From Brienomyrus brachyistius (Eukaryota; Chordata; Actinopteri; Osteoglossiformes; Mormyridae), in assembly GCF_023856365.1 (NCBI RefSeq), contig NC_064548.1, forward strand, positions 20,384,461-20,448,460: a DNA stretch of 64,000 nt. Direction: 5' to 3'. Shown one piece after another: positions 48,601 through 60,800 of this stretch. Positions within the stretch are counted from its first letter, which is position 1, and the number at the start of each line of letters is the position of its first letter. A program made the position numbers and the translations under genes. Below the pieces are notes generated by a model. That model had not been told where the DNA came from. It was given only the letters and a program-made list of their open reading frames with translations, and did no database searches.

Positions 48601-51600
48601 TAGGATCCGTGGGACGATGCAGGATGGTAACAATCCCTCTGTATTGGGACGATGCAGGATGGTAACAATCCCCAATAATTAATTTGCCTTAATTCATCCC
48701 CTCTATAAATGGACCTTTGCCTTTAAATTATTAAATTGTATCCCTTCCAATATCAAATTCTCCCCAATGGTATTGGAGCCAACAATGCTGAAGCCTGCAC
48801 CACCATACTACCCACACAACTAATTATAAAATTAAAATAAGGAGTGACTTCAGCTGCATCAGAGACCAACCTATAGTCTGACTGCAAGCATGACCTTTGT
48901 CAATTAATAAGGCTTTGTTAAGTAACATTTTACAAAGACGCATGAGGACCGTGCAGGAGTTGGAGGTGACTGCGTGTTCTTCAGCGTTATAGCCTGTGAC
49001 AGAACAATGTTTAGAAAGGATAAGAGCAGGCAGAGTAAGAAAACAAATGCACTGCTTTCAAATTCATTAGAGAAACCAGCCACTGGTGAATCCCTTCTGC
49101 TTTTCTGGGTTTCTTATTCTTCACCATCCTGCCTGGAACGGTAATGGGCACTTCGCTCCCGTTAACAGGATCTTTGGAGATCTCCCGGTTTGTTTGCTTG
49201 GTTCGTTTCGTTCACGGGCCGGTGGTCACAAGGCCTGTGCAGGATTTGTGCTAAGTATTTTTCATGTAAATTTACACCAGTAATTAAAAAAAAAGGTGCT
49301 TATGTAATGTTACATAAAGCAAAACAAAATAAAGCATATTGAAATTAAAGTGACTTTGCTAATGTACACAATGAAAAAGCCTTTTGTCAGTTTAATATGT
49401 TAGTATTTTCTATATTAAAATGTTGCTTTCAAAGATGAAAATGTAAAGATGTAAAGTCCAGAGCTTCTCAGCCTGATGTGTAGAGAGAAGGATGGTGCTA
49501 TTTGGTTGTTTATGTTTATTTGCACATGATGAATGCATTTTGGTATTAAGAATCAGATGCAGTTGTCTCAGGTAACAATGATGGATGGTATGTCTGGCCC
49601 TGAAGCCTGACACTGTCATATCGCTGCTCTAACTTCTTGCATACCAAGGACATCAGCTAAAGACCTGGTGCCCATTTTATAGGTTTGAGGCGTGTAAAAG
49701 TTGGCTCACACTTTAAATACTGGAAGCTTTGTATGGTGATGCCTCATATATTTCTAAACTGCAAAAAAAGGAAAAGGGGAGCCCGAAACTCCCCGAGGGG
49801 ATCTAGAAACTGCCGACATGCATTTTTAATGCATGTGCTAACATTGGTTTAGTTGCATATTCTTCAGGAAACTGACACCCTCAACTTAATTGCCCGACAA
49901 AGTTGATAAAACCATGTCATCCGACAATCATTTTTCCATCACTGTTGACTGACGGTTAATTTTTAAAATAAACATTTTTACAATGGCATTAGTACATTCT
50001 TTACATTTTCCTCCAGGAAACTTTAAAAATAGTTTAATTATCTTAATTTTCTTTCTGTTATGCCCATTTACGGAGATTCATCAGTTTTTAGTCATTGTTG
50101 TCATTTTTACATATATTAGCATATATATTAAGACCTCAAAAATATGAAAAGGAGAGACGTCCCAGTTCGGCTGAAGAAGCATGAGGATGACGCTTTCAGT
50201 TAAAATCTTAAAGCACATTGCAAAAAAAGAGGTTGTATCACCCGGAGAATTAGCAGACAGAGGGATTGTTACCACTGTCAGGCCAAATTGCAGTCATCTG
50301 AAGCAATAATTGCCGGCTTGCTCCGGATGTTCCTGCTCGACTCTGCAAGGCACACACAGCCATTGTCTTGTATTAGCACACTTCACGATGCATGACAGCT
50401 GAGAATGACCTTCCTGCACCACGATTTCAAATCTGTGCCTAAAAAGCCCTATTTCTTTCTTTTTAGATTTTCTGTTTGTCTTTCATATTCAATTAAATTG
50501 ACGAATTTGTGCATTACAGCTCTGCTGTTAAAAAGTTGTGTGAAGCTGCCTTCCCATCAAGAACTATTTCCCATAAGGACTTCTAGCTCGTTCAGTGCAG
50601 ACGGCACCGAACTTGCATCACTTGATACTTGATAATACCACTGATTAAATCTCTGCCTGTGAAAGTATAAAGCAGCGGATTCAATTTTAGCAAATGCATC
50701 TGCAGTGGTGTCTATGGTGGGAATAGCAGGAGTCGCACAATTAAAATTCCTCATCATTTCTTTTTTTTTTTTTATAAAATAACATAAAACCTCCATATAA
50801 GTTTAGTGCTTAAATGACGAGATTTTATCACGACTTCACAGAGGTCTGCAAAATTTGTTGAAGCCTGGGTAGCTCAGAACTTTTACCAAATAAAAATGAC
50901 TGCAAAAGATGGTTCAGACCAATTTTAACACAATGGTCTAAAGTATAATAATGAAACATATTCTGTTAAATGTTGCATATCTGTCCTCAGACCCCTTATT
51001 TTTATCTGGTGGTACATGTATGCTTATTTGTTTAAATTAATATCGTTGTCTAAGGATATTTTACCGAAAGATTGACCGATTTGTTTATTAGTAAAATAAT
51101 ACCAACTATCAAGAAAAACAACTGATTAAAATATATATATTTTTTTTTTTAAAAAAAGGTTATTGACTTTCTTTTCAGAACTAAGTCTCCTGCAGATTAA
51201 TTGCAATGCTGATGATGACGCTTGGTGTTATGCTGTATAAGAAGCAATTCTCCACTGCCCAGAGGCTGGTGGGTCATTTTAATTGCCCAATTCTTTGGAC
51301 AGTAATAACTTGGCGTTGCGAAGCATCATATAGGAATTCACTAACTGGGCCCAGTGCAGTGTGTGGCCGGGCGCAGGACGGGGCAGCGGGCGATTGCCTA
51401 GGGTCCTGGACAGGTCCTATGAGCGTAACAGTCAGTGGTTTTCTGGGTAAAAAGTCGACTTAATTAGACTGTTAATTAAAGGCCTCACAGAGGTGGGGTG
51501 GGGGGGGGTGTGCAGCAGCTATCCAACACTGCAGGGTGCGCAGCCGGCTTGCAGCCGCTCTCCAGCCCGCGTGACCGGGACACATTGGCTTTAAATGAGA

Positions 51601-51697
51601 TGCTAATTGAAGTCTGTGAATCAGGCTGGTGGACGGAGTGCTGGAGCCAGCCAGCCGTGACCTAACTGCCACTGACAGGCTTCCTGTGTCCCTGCAG

Positions 51698-51930
51698 GTA
51701 TTCATTACCGCAAGTCCTGCGCTTCATCCGGGGCCTGCCTCATCGCCTCCTCGGGCTACCAGCAGTTCTGCACAGGGAAGCTGCACTCGGTCTGCATCAG
51801 CTGCTGCAACACACCGCTGTGCAATGGACCCCGGCAGAAGAAGCGGCCCATCCCAGCAGCAGCGCCCCCTGCTGGGGGGAGCATTGCCCTCCATGCAGCC
51901 TTATTTTTACTGCCCTTTCTGTTGACGTAA
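51698..51930 (+). CDS. LYPD1: LYPD1 exon 3 (second half of LU domain, GPI signal)
   Basis: This 233-bp exon enters in phase 1 after ccctgcag and ends at TAA (51928-51930). It encodes HYRKSCASSGACLIASSGYQ, the family hallmark CCNTPLCNGP, a basic QKKRP linker, and a C-terminal hydrophobic stretch (IALHAALFLLPFLLT) preceded by small residues (PPAGGS). That is the pattern of a GPI-anchor attachment signal. The joined gene encodes 138 aa, close to the roughly 141 aa of mammals, with twelve cysteines in the LU domain. Intron 2 (about 9.7 kb) is large for such a small protein. Confidence 0.97.
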
Positions 51931-52430
51931 GCCCCCTCCCCCCCCCCCCCCCCCACCCCGCCCTAAAGCAGGACTCGGTGCACAACTGCTTTTTCTAGAC
52001 GCTGCGTTTGGAGAATTGGATGTCGGCTGTGTTCGCTTGTTTTCGCCTTCATTTCTTTAACCTAAAGGAGTGTCGATGTTCTCCTGTGTGCAGAAACACC
52101 ATCCGTTCATAAAGCTTCCTGAGATGATTACACGGCGGGTCACTTGTGAGCATGCGAGAGACGGCGCTTTCTATAAAAGGACCTGTCTGTAAGCGTTACG
52201 GTCGCCTGACTGAGGCGGCGCTCTGCTCTTGAGGACTCGCTGTCCTGACATGCAGTGCTGCCGCCTTGCTCATTTTGTTTTCAAGACGAGCATCAGACTC
52301 CTCTCCACAATAGATTTATTTGGGGGAAAAAAAATCCAGTGAAGGATTTGCTGTCCATAGTAGTGAGATTTGCCAGGGAATACCCAGTTAAAAGTGCACA
52401 TATTAATAAAAAAGATTATTTTTATTGCAA
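51931..52430 (+). other. LYPD1: LYPD1 3' UTR with candidate poly(A) signal
   Basis: The sequence after the LYPD1 stop begins with a poly(C) run at about 51937-51954 and contains AATAAA at 52405-52410 in an A-rich context. Only 10 bp further on, TTTATT at 52421-52426 reads as AATAAA on the minus strand and is a candidate end of GPR39. The UTR extent is inferred from these hexamers. Confidence 0.5.
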
Positions 52431-53144
52431 AAAACAAAACATCCAGGCACATTTGATGAAATACATAAATTACATCCAGTTGCACTCAGTTCCATGAGCT
52501 TTCAGGCGAATAACACTCTGTTGCAGATAATGCTGACATGAGACTCCCGTATTTATGCTGATGGGATGGGAGAGGAGGATTGTGGCAGGGGATCACCTTT
52601 GGAAAGGAGATTTGATGCTTAATCTCTCATATCACACTGACTTTTTGTAAACCTTACTATTGTAACTATTAGTTTTTCACCAATTAATACAAAACACAGA
52701 AAATGCATTAATTTTTACATAAAGACAAGAAGTTTGAATAATTTTATAATGCAGCTATAATGTCCATGCGGTATTGTAACATTTCTGCAATGCATTCCTT
52801 TCCACTTCAAAAAATCTTAAAGAGCAAGATCTAGAATGGCTTCCAGGAGGCTGGCTGGTTTATGGCCAGATCTGTCATTACAGATCTGGCTTTACCTGAT
52901 AGAAAGAGCTGAGAAGCTTCAGGATGACTGCTCTTTTCAGGGGTCAGCAGACTAATGTGCTTACAGCCACCATCTGCACTTCCTAAGACGTTTGGTAATT
53001 TTAGACAATGATAGAGAAGGTTCTCGCACACTGCTCTGCCTTCAGAGCAGATCAAACATTTTCATCATTACTTCTATACCATGTGTGATATATACAATAC
53101 ATATACAAAGATATCTAATCCGGGCCACCATAAAGATTCCACAC
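52400..53144 (-). other. GPR39: probable GPR39 3' UTR
   Basis: The region downstream (minus strand) of the GPR39 stop codon has no coding signature on either strand. Minus-strand AATAAA hexamers occur at 52421-52426 and 52315-52320; the first would give a UTR of about 0.75 kb. If both convergent genes use the paired signals, their transcripts end in, or slightly overlap within, the same 30 bp. Confidence 0.45.
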
Positions 53145-53614
53145 TCAGATGTCAGTCTTGGAGGTTGCGTTGCTGTGTTGGGTGGCACTGAGCTCCACAG
53201 ACTCCTCTGGACTAGGTTCCTGAGACCTCTCCAGAGAATGGGCTGGGTTTAGTGTGGCAGAGGTCCCGCTGGCCTTGTCCCTCCCGCGGGCCGGTAGTGA
53301 GTGCCGGAGCGATCTCAGTAAGCGGCGTGCCGAGTGCATATTCGGTCTCGTCAGGTTCCTCCTGTTGATGTGCTCGATGGTCAGATTGCACCGTAGCACC
53401 TGCATAAACACCTGCCGAAACTGCCGCGACGAGAAGTTGTACAGGAAGGGGTTGATAACTGAGCTGAAGTAGAAAAACGTATCGGCGATGGGGTGCAGGA
53501 CGACGTAGGCCCTCAGGTAGGTCGCCGTCCAGTCCGCTTTGGGCTTGGCTGCTAACATCAGCCGACGGATCTGATTGGGCATCCAACAGCAGGCCAGACT
53601 TCCCACGATTAAGC
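53145..53614 (-). CDS. GPR39: GPR39 last coding exon (TM6-TM7 and C-tail), partial gene
   Basis: On the minus strand an acceptor reading ctttctgtcactcag precedes 470 bp of open frame ending TGA (53145-53147). The start matches the TM6 signature CCWMPNQIRR, then KPKADW in extracellular loop 3, TM7 with FFYFSSVINPFLYNF (the NPxxY motif as NPFLY), helix 8 SRQFRQVFMQVLRC with a possible palmitoylated cysteine, and a Ser/Arg-rich tail ending SNATSKTDI. This is the second and last exon of GPR39, a zinc-responsive GPCR of the ghrelin/motilin/neurotensin receptor group. The aspartate in the KxDW loop corresponds, as I recall, to one implicated in Zn2+ activation in mammals. Exon 1 (TM1-TM5) is not found before 64000, so the intron exceeds 10.4 kb, consistent with the very long mammalian intron. 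Confidence 0.96.
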
Positions 53615-54279
53615 CTGAGTGACAGAAAGGGGGAGAAGGAGAAAGGAAAGGGGCTGGGATTCGTGAATTAGCCTAGAAAATGAAAATGGGAGGTGGAGTG
53701 GGTGGGATTAACGTTTAAACGATGGTCTTCAAATGAGGACTCCTTCAGTCTGAGTGTGTCCTATTTTTAGAGCTTCTGCAAATGGCTTGCTATCATTTCT
53801 CAGATTGTACAACTTAATTTTGGTACAGAAAGAACTGGTATGGTTCAATTCTGCAGGCTGTCCTTTGTTCGTATTTCGATTATCCTGCGTGGTGTGCCGT
53901 GGCTTTTGTGTTGAAACTCAAGTTAAACATTTAGCGGTTTTAAGTGTTAAATATGTTCTGAGAAACAGACATGCAGCGTGATGTCTCTTCTGATAAGTTA
54001 TTATCTAAGTGAACATGCCAATACGTGTTACATAAAAGGATGCCATCAAGGAATAACTGGGGCCTTCTGGTTTATTTTTCAAATGTCTTTGAATGATTGA
54101 AATTTATTTCAATCCATTTGATTGTGATTCATTATATGCATAACTGAAACAATCTCACAGAATCTATTTAAGAGAATAAATAAAAACATGTAATTATCAT
54201 ACTGTTGCTTGGTGTTTGGCATTTCCTTCAAGAAAATTATGTAACTTAATTTATTTTGTTTTATTTTTTAAACTGAGGG

Positions 54280-54547
54280 TGAAATATTCCTGTAATGACT
54301 TACATCCCATAGTGGTCTACTTCTTGTAACGACTTAAATCCCACAGTGGTCCAATTCCTCGACTGGCTTACATCACATTGTGGTCTACTTCTTGTAATGA
54401 CTTGTATCCCATTGGGGTCTACTTCCATAACTGACTTACATCCCATTGTAGTCTACTTTCTGTAATGCTTTACATCCTATTGTGGTCTACTTCCTGTAAT
54501 GCATTACATCCTATTGTGGTCTACTTTCTGGAATAACATACATCCCT
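54280..54547. repeat. 34-bp minisatellite
   Basis: About eight units with consensus like tggtctacttcttgtaatga then cttacatcccattg. The ggtct landmark recurs every 34 bp at 54314, 54348, 54382 and 54416, and variants continue to 54547. Confidence 0.9.
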
Positions 54548-55440
54548 GTAGCGGTGCAAGTATCCACTGGTCCTCTAGTACCTGATCGGTAAAAAATACC
54601 GAGCAAGCTTCTGTTTTCCCATACAGCTTGAATCATCTTGTGCTACTTGAGGTAAGCATTGCATAACTGCTCAAAACGGACTGAATGTTGTGTTTTCTCC
54701 ATCATAAATATGTAAGAAATATAACATGATGGGTTATGGCTAAGGACATGTATATTTGGGCTTTGTATAAGCTCCAAAATGCCATATTTCAGATGGGATG
54801 AATGGGAATATTTATCAAGTGAATGTATCAACTTATCAATGAATTCTAGACTTTCTCTTTTAGCTTCTGTTAGCCCAGGTTGTTTCACTCTTTTCCCCAG
54901 GTTGTTGTGACTATTTCTTGGCTATTTCCTTTGATTCAAAAACACCCCAATGATATGAAACATCTGACGCAGTGACTTTGTAGGAGGTCATGCCTCCCAC
55001 TTTCTGGTTCTGGAATGACAGCGTTCTTGTGTTCTCCATAAGCCGCAAGATCACGTGACACGGCGAGTGACACTCTCCGCGCCGGTGAGACCTTCTGCTG
55101 ATGCGTGGCCTTGCTTTTATTGGACTTCAGTGTTGCTCTTTTATCGAACTTTTTGCGAGCAGCTGCAGCAGAGTGTCGATTTTACATTATAGCTCCTTAA
55201 ACACGGCCTTCAGAGGTGATTATAGGGAGAAAGTCAAGGGCAGGCCGACCTGTTTAGTACGTCGTGTGTGTGTGTATAAAGACACAAGGCATTGATTCAA
55301 GGGAGCAGTCCAGAGGCACAGTCCATGTTAGCTGAGAGCTGCAATGTTTCCTGCCATTGACGGCTAACCTTCCATAAGGACGCATGCTGTTATCCTGCTT
55401 CCCAGAAAAGTTAGCCAAAACTTCATAAAAATGCCAAGAC

Positions 55441-55944
55441 TACAGTACTATGCAAAAGTCTTAGGCAGTCAAAAAAATGTTTAAGGCTATTTATCTGGGC
55501 AGTAACTGTATATTTGCTCAAAGAAATACAATATAATGTTAGAATATATGCAAATGAATAGTGACACAATAAAAACTAGAGAGAATTTCTTCAGTTTTCC
55601 AAAAAGTTACTGATATCTTGTTGGATGGCGAGATGAACGTGGCTTCAGTTCCCAAACCTCTCCTCAGGGTGACCTCAGCCAAGCTGTGTATTCATTAAAT
55701 TTCACTACCAGCTCAATTAATTAATTAGTTAAATAACTTGATGAGGTTTTGATTAGCCATACAGGGTGTGTTTGTGGTTGAATAAAAAATACATGGGTGT
55801 ATTGGATGATTACTGCAAATACTTTTAGGAAAGACTCTAAAATGGTTCAGCTGACACCCTTTGACAGACATAATATCATAGTTTTACACCAACATGAAGA
55901 ACATAATATTCTTTGACTTCCTAATACTTTTGCACAGAGCTGTA
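55441..55944. mobile_element. Tc1/mariner-like MITE, copy B
   Basis: Begins TACAGTACTATGCAAAAGTC, ends ACTTTTGCACAGAGCTGTA, and shares the interior (CCAAAAAGTTACTGATATCT) with copy A at 12295-12722. About 75 bp longer than copy A. Confidence 0.85.
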
Positions 55945-57791
55945 TATTAATAAGTCACATTCGAATTCAGTTCGCCTCTGGAATCCGAATGCCGTCATGT
56001 TGCGGAATCACAGCTAAAACTTCAAATAGTATGAATTTGATGCAAGCTGATGCTCTAAGTGTAGTGCATCAAAGCGACCTGTTACGCTAACACTGACAAC
56101 GAGTCAGTAACACCCAGCCAGCTAGCAGTAGCATCCAGAGGACGTCCTCCCATGTCCCTATGTGGCTGACTCCATAACAATAGCAACATGGATGGCATTA
56201 CAACTGACCTAATCTTCATTCAAATACTCTGCAGCTATAACCAATTTCAAAACTTCTTAAAAATCAATCTGGTTTCACCCTGCAGAGAAACTAGCCTCAG
56301 AATGTAGTGATGCTTAACAAAACTCCATTTTTATGGCTCTTTGGCTTTGATACTGGCCTGTGGTGCTTATTAATCATTTAGTTATTATTATATAGAACAG
56401 TTCTATGATACTTTCAGTCTGTGTACAGGGCAACAACAGCTGCTATTTGTTTAACACATCATTACTGACTGTCAGTTAAGCGCAGAGCCAACTTTAAAAA
56501 GAGCCAGATGACTTATAAAGGACCTACAAGATTATACCTGGGCTTTGACAGCAAATAGTGGATCAGAATTACTTTTATTGGCTAAACACATTGACTAGGG
56601 TTGGGCAGGTTAAGTTGCATTAAGTTATATTCTGGCTAAGCCAGGAAACAGGATGGTTTATCTCCTTTCCTGTAGACTGACTGGATGTCAGTGAAGATGA
56701 GACCTGCCAGGGTGGTGTCATATGTTCTTTTCAGAAGCTTCACTGGTGGATCATTGAGATGCAGACGTTATTGTATGTGGAGAGGTGAGCTCTGACGTTG
56801 ATATTGCCATACCAGGGAATAATCAGGATGGCCACCAGAGGGCAGCAGAGAGAACACCCTATGTCCTGTAGAAGGACTACCACCCATCAACACACCAAAT
56901 AACCAGGACTAGTCCGTTGGTCTGGTTAGTCTTGATTTAGCTTTAAGATGGAGCTGGGGGTTGATTTCATATATTATTTTAGAAATTCAAAGGTATGTTT
57001 TGGTTCATGTTTTATTCAATAATGTTATAGTTGCCATATTAATTCAGTGTTTTGCATGACTCTCTAACCACACTCAACCCTCAGCTACCTTGGGTTGGAG
57101 CCCTGGGTTTTAGTGAGTACTGATGAAGAGGGGGTTTGAGGAGTGATGACCCAGCAGAATATATGGTTTCCTTTTAGTCAGCTACTGAGCGATAAAGCTG
57201 ATTGTTTAAGTTGGTCTAGTTTGGGTAGTAGCACACCTGGGATGATGGTGTTGAAGGAAGAGCTAAATTATGGACGCCTATACCTGAGCTGTAGGATGTA
57301 GTGCAGTCCCATGTTGGCTGTGCTTGGCAGGCAAACTGCCAGGGATTGCAGATTACTTAAAAGGGTTGCAGAGCCACACAGTGGAATGATATACTACTCA
57401 TACTGTAATGGGTAAGATTCCCTATCCATGTAATTCTGAAGAAGCTTTTTCTCCTTGTCAGTATTAGACCTTCTGGTGCTGCAGGACTTGACAGTATTTC
57501 GCATTCTTAAGGGATGCTGGATAACAGGCTCCCCTCAGATGGAAGGTGACCTCTTTTGATATATAGGAAGCAGTGTGAGAGCAATCGCAAGACCTGCTTG
57601 GACCTCAGCATGTTCTTTGCATGGTATTGAACATGATATGAGACCCAAATAACCTTCCTCCAGGCTTATTTACTGCTGTTCTTCCCGTTACTGTGTTCAG
57701 GGGGCTTGTGCTCTGTGCTTTTTTTGTTTGTTATTGTTTTCTGCTCTTGCATAGCACTCAGTTGCCTGCAAAATCGCTGTTCAAAAAAAAA

Positions 57792-57793
<2 letters not shown>

Positions 57794-57827
<34 letters not shown>
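57794..57827. repeat. (AT)n microsatellite
   Basis: Seventeen alternating AT units following an A-rich run. Confidence 0.95.
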
Positions 57828-57828
<1 letters not shown>

Positions 57829-60800
57829 TGAACTGAAGAATCTATGCCTGACTGCAGAAGAGCCTGACTGACCACTCCATGGCTATGGAAACACGAGGGA
57901 CTCAGCAGCCTTTAATCATCCCGACAGGGTGGCTGTTGTGTGTGGGGATGCACAGATTTCCCGTCTGCCCAGACAGAAGCGAAAAAAGACATTGACAAGG
58001 AGGGGGAGGAACAGATAGAGCAGGCTAGAAGCGCACAGGGCCGGCGGGAGTGGGGGGGGTGCTTTTTCATGTGTGGGCCCTCAGTGCTGTGCCAAACATG
58101 GAGTGCTACCCTGAATCCCTCTATTACTGCTACTGAGCACAAGCAAGCCTCTATCGACATGTTCAGGTGACACCACATCACACATTCAGTACGATGACAC
58201 TGTGTGAGACGCCGGGTCAAAAGTCTCCCAAAATGTTACACATACCGTCCACTGTTCTCCCAGATGGGTGAGGATACAGTCTGAATGAAGGGCTTAAATA
58301 TTACATGGATGGTTTAGAACATTGACTGAAACACTGTGAAAGGCTGCAGTGGAAATGCTGGAGCCCAAACAGCACTTCCAGCGCGTCAGGTGACCCCGTA
58401 CAAGAGAGGACTGATTAAAGGGCATCTTTTGAGGGACGGGAGTCTCTCGGAGTGCATGAAGGTCCGCGAGCTACGGCCCAAGAAAGTAGCGCACAGACAT
58501 CTCGTGTCAGGAGGCAAACAAAAAGGAGTGTACCTGATATAAGACATCGCGCCGCTTTGAAGAAATTAATTACTCCTGAGATGATAATCAAAGAATCACC
58601 GTGACAAGTACTGAAGCAGAAAAAAAAAAAATAACATAAAAACCCGGAACATTCTTTGGGATATCTGACGGCTGGAACAAAGGCGACTGTCATGCTCTGG
58701 CTAATGACTTCACAAAAGGAAACGTTTCCGTTTGACAGCCCATAATCTACTCCAGTGGTTGTCACAATAATTTATTAATCTACTGACAATCAGCTCCGGA
58801 AAAGTGGCTTTTTTGGGAATGTGACTGAATATGAGCAGCAAGACTCAATAGTTGTTAAAAGTTTTTTTTTTGTGTGTCTGTGTGTGCAGTTCTTGCATGT
58901 GTCCTTGAAACGTCCCCAGAAAGACAGCCAGGTACTCATAAACCACAAGTAACACTGAATTACCTAACACTTTAAAGTAACTTTGTATTTAGGAGGCTTA
59001 ATGGTCACTCCAAGGGATTTGGAGTAGAATTGCGGGCCTTGTTCTCATTTTAAAATCTGTTCGGCTGTGCAGCTCTTATTGACGTCCTGTTCACATTGCT
59101 ATTGATTGGTGTGTCGAGATTAACAAAAAATCCATTGTGCCGTAAATACTATGGCAAATGTATCATACAACCCCAGATAATCCATGTGTGAATGGGCTTA
59201 CGGTGGACTGCAATCCACCTCCCATAAAAAAGAATATAGCGAGAAACAGAGATGATATATGATTTATGCCCAGTCCTGGTAGAGCACTCAGTTATACACC
59301 GAGCTGCTTCTCCCCCGGATGAGTAAAAATAAACAGAAAAGGCTCCCCTGCTAAAAGCCAGCATAAGATGTTCAATAACAACCTCCTTCCTCCTCTGAAA
59401 CGGCGCTGCATTTAGCATCAGGCTAAATCAGAGAAGATCTGAGGGTTCTGCCCCATCCCCTAACCTCTCACCAGTGCTAATCAGCTCTCCTCGACGTTAC
59501 CACAAGTTAAATACTGTGTAAGGCGAACATTCCTCAATGAGACATTAATGTAATGAGATGAGCTGTAATGCATCCCTAAGAGCTGTAACACCGGGGAATT
59601 TGCCAACTGTTGTACCTGACATCACCTCCTACATCACCTCCATATAAGGGAAACTTCTATTTTTTTTTCCCAAACAAGTTGAGATAAACCTCAAAGCTGC
59701 AATGGCACAGTAGCACATGGAACAGGACCGGACCTAGACTGTGGGATGCACAATTGGTCATAAAGGCTCCTTTGTGAATTTTTTATTTTTTTTGCTGGCA
59801 TTTATTTAATAATTCTGGCAGATGAGCAGTCGGGATAGAAAGATATTATGTAAAAGATGCATTGAAAGAATTAGTTGAACCACTTGATGTTAAAACCTGC
59901 AGACAAAAGTCTGCATTGGTCCTGCAAAAGAAACACACGCGCACGCAATTTTAACGCAACTTGGATGGCTTATGTGTCAAGTGCTGAATTATCTGTATGA
60001 ATACCACCGGACATGGCAACAGCTGTTAGAATACATTAGTAATTAAATGTCCTTTCATAAATAAACGAATTGAACATGGCTGTGGTAAATTAATTATTTG
60101 ACTAACTCATAATTACTTTGACGTCTTTAAGTTAATCCAAGCTGCTGAATAATGATGCAACAGTGACTAAGCGAATTACTGCTCCATCTTAATTAACACG
60201 CAAGCTAAGTGTTATTGGAGGCTAGTGGTTCACCGAAAGGTGGCCGAGTTCTCCCGCAGTCGAAGCATGTTTTACCCATAAGGGAGCGATGGAGAGCATA
60301 TGGCGCGACCCGCCTGGAGAGCCGAGGAGCCGCCGTCGGCCACGCATTGCAAAGTCAGCTCAGGAATCGAGCTCCGGAGCCATCTGAATAAGCCATCGTT
60401 AGCGCTGCTCATTAGAATACACCGACGCTGCTTGGGACGTGCATCCGATCTCCCACCCCCGGCCGATCGCGGCGCACCTGGCCGCAGCAACACCCAGCGC
60501 TTAAGGTACGCGGCTCAGCTCAATGCGCACCCCAGAGGAGGCGTCATTAATCACGCACACACGTGCGCTATGAGCCGATGAGGAGCACCGTTCGGGCTGC
60601 TCTTATCCTGAAGGTGCACCGAGGCTGCCATTCACCGCAGGTATAATGTGCATGCATTCATAGCCTCCGATCGCAAATTGGGAGATTGCAGCTACTGGTT
60701 TCCCGTGACCCAGTGCAGACAGGCGAGAGAGGCCGGCAGCCTATGAATAAAAACATCGTGGGAAAGGGGGAATACTGAGTGGGGAGTGATTGAACTCCCT

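Larger units (their letters stand above)
41969..51697. other. LYPD1 intron 2
   Basis: This 9.7-kb phase-1 intron contains a poly(C) tract at 43188-43201, a hairpin MITE (44157-44330), short ATCC runs near 44345 and 44467, a GT-GA compound microsatellite (45916-45981), an interspersed repeat fragment (48400-48600), and a repeat-free AT-rich segment at about 46880-47090 that looks like a conserved noncoding element. No exon was found. Confidence 0.65.

Noticed and set aside
57912..58220. 102-codon minus-strand frame considered as GPR39 first exon
   Set aside because: Lacks TM1-TM5 hydrophobic segments, DRY-type motif or any GPCR character.
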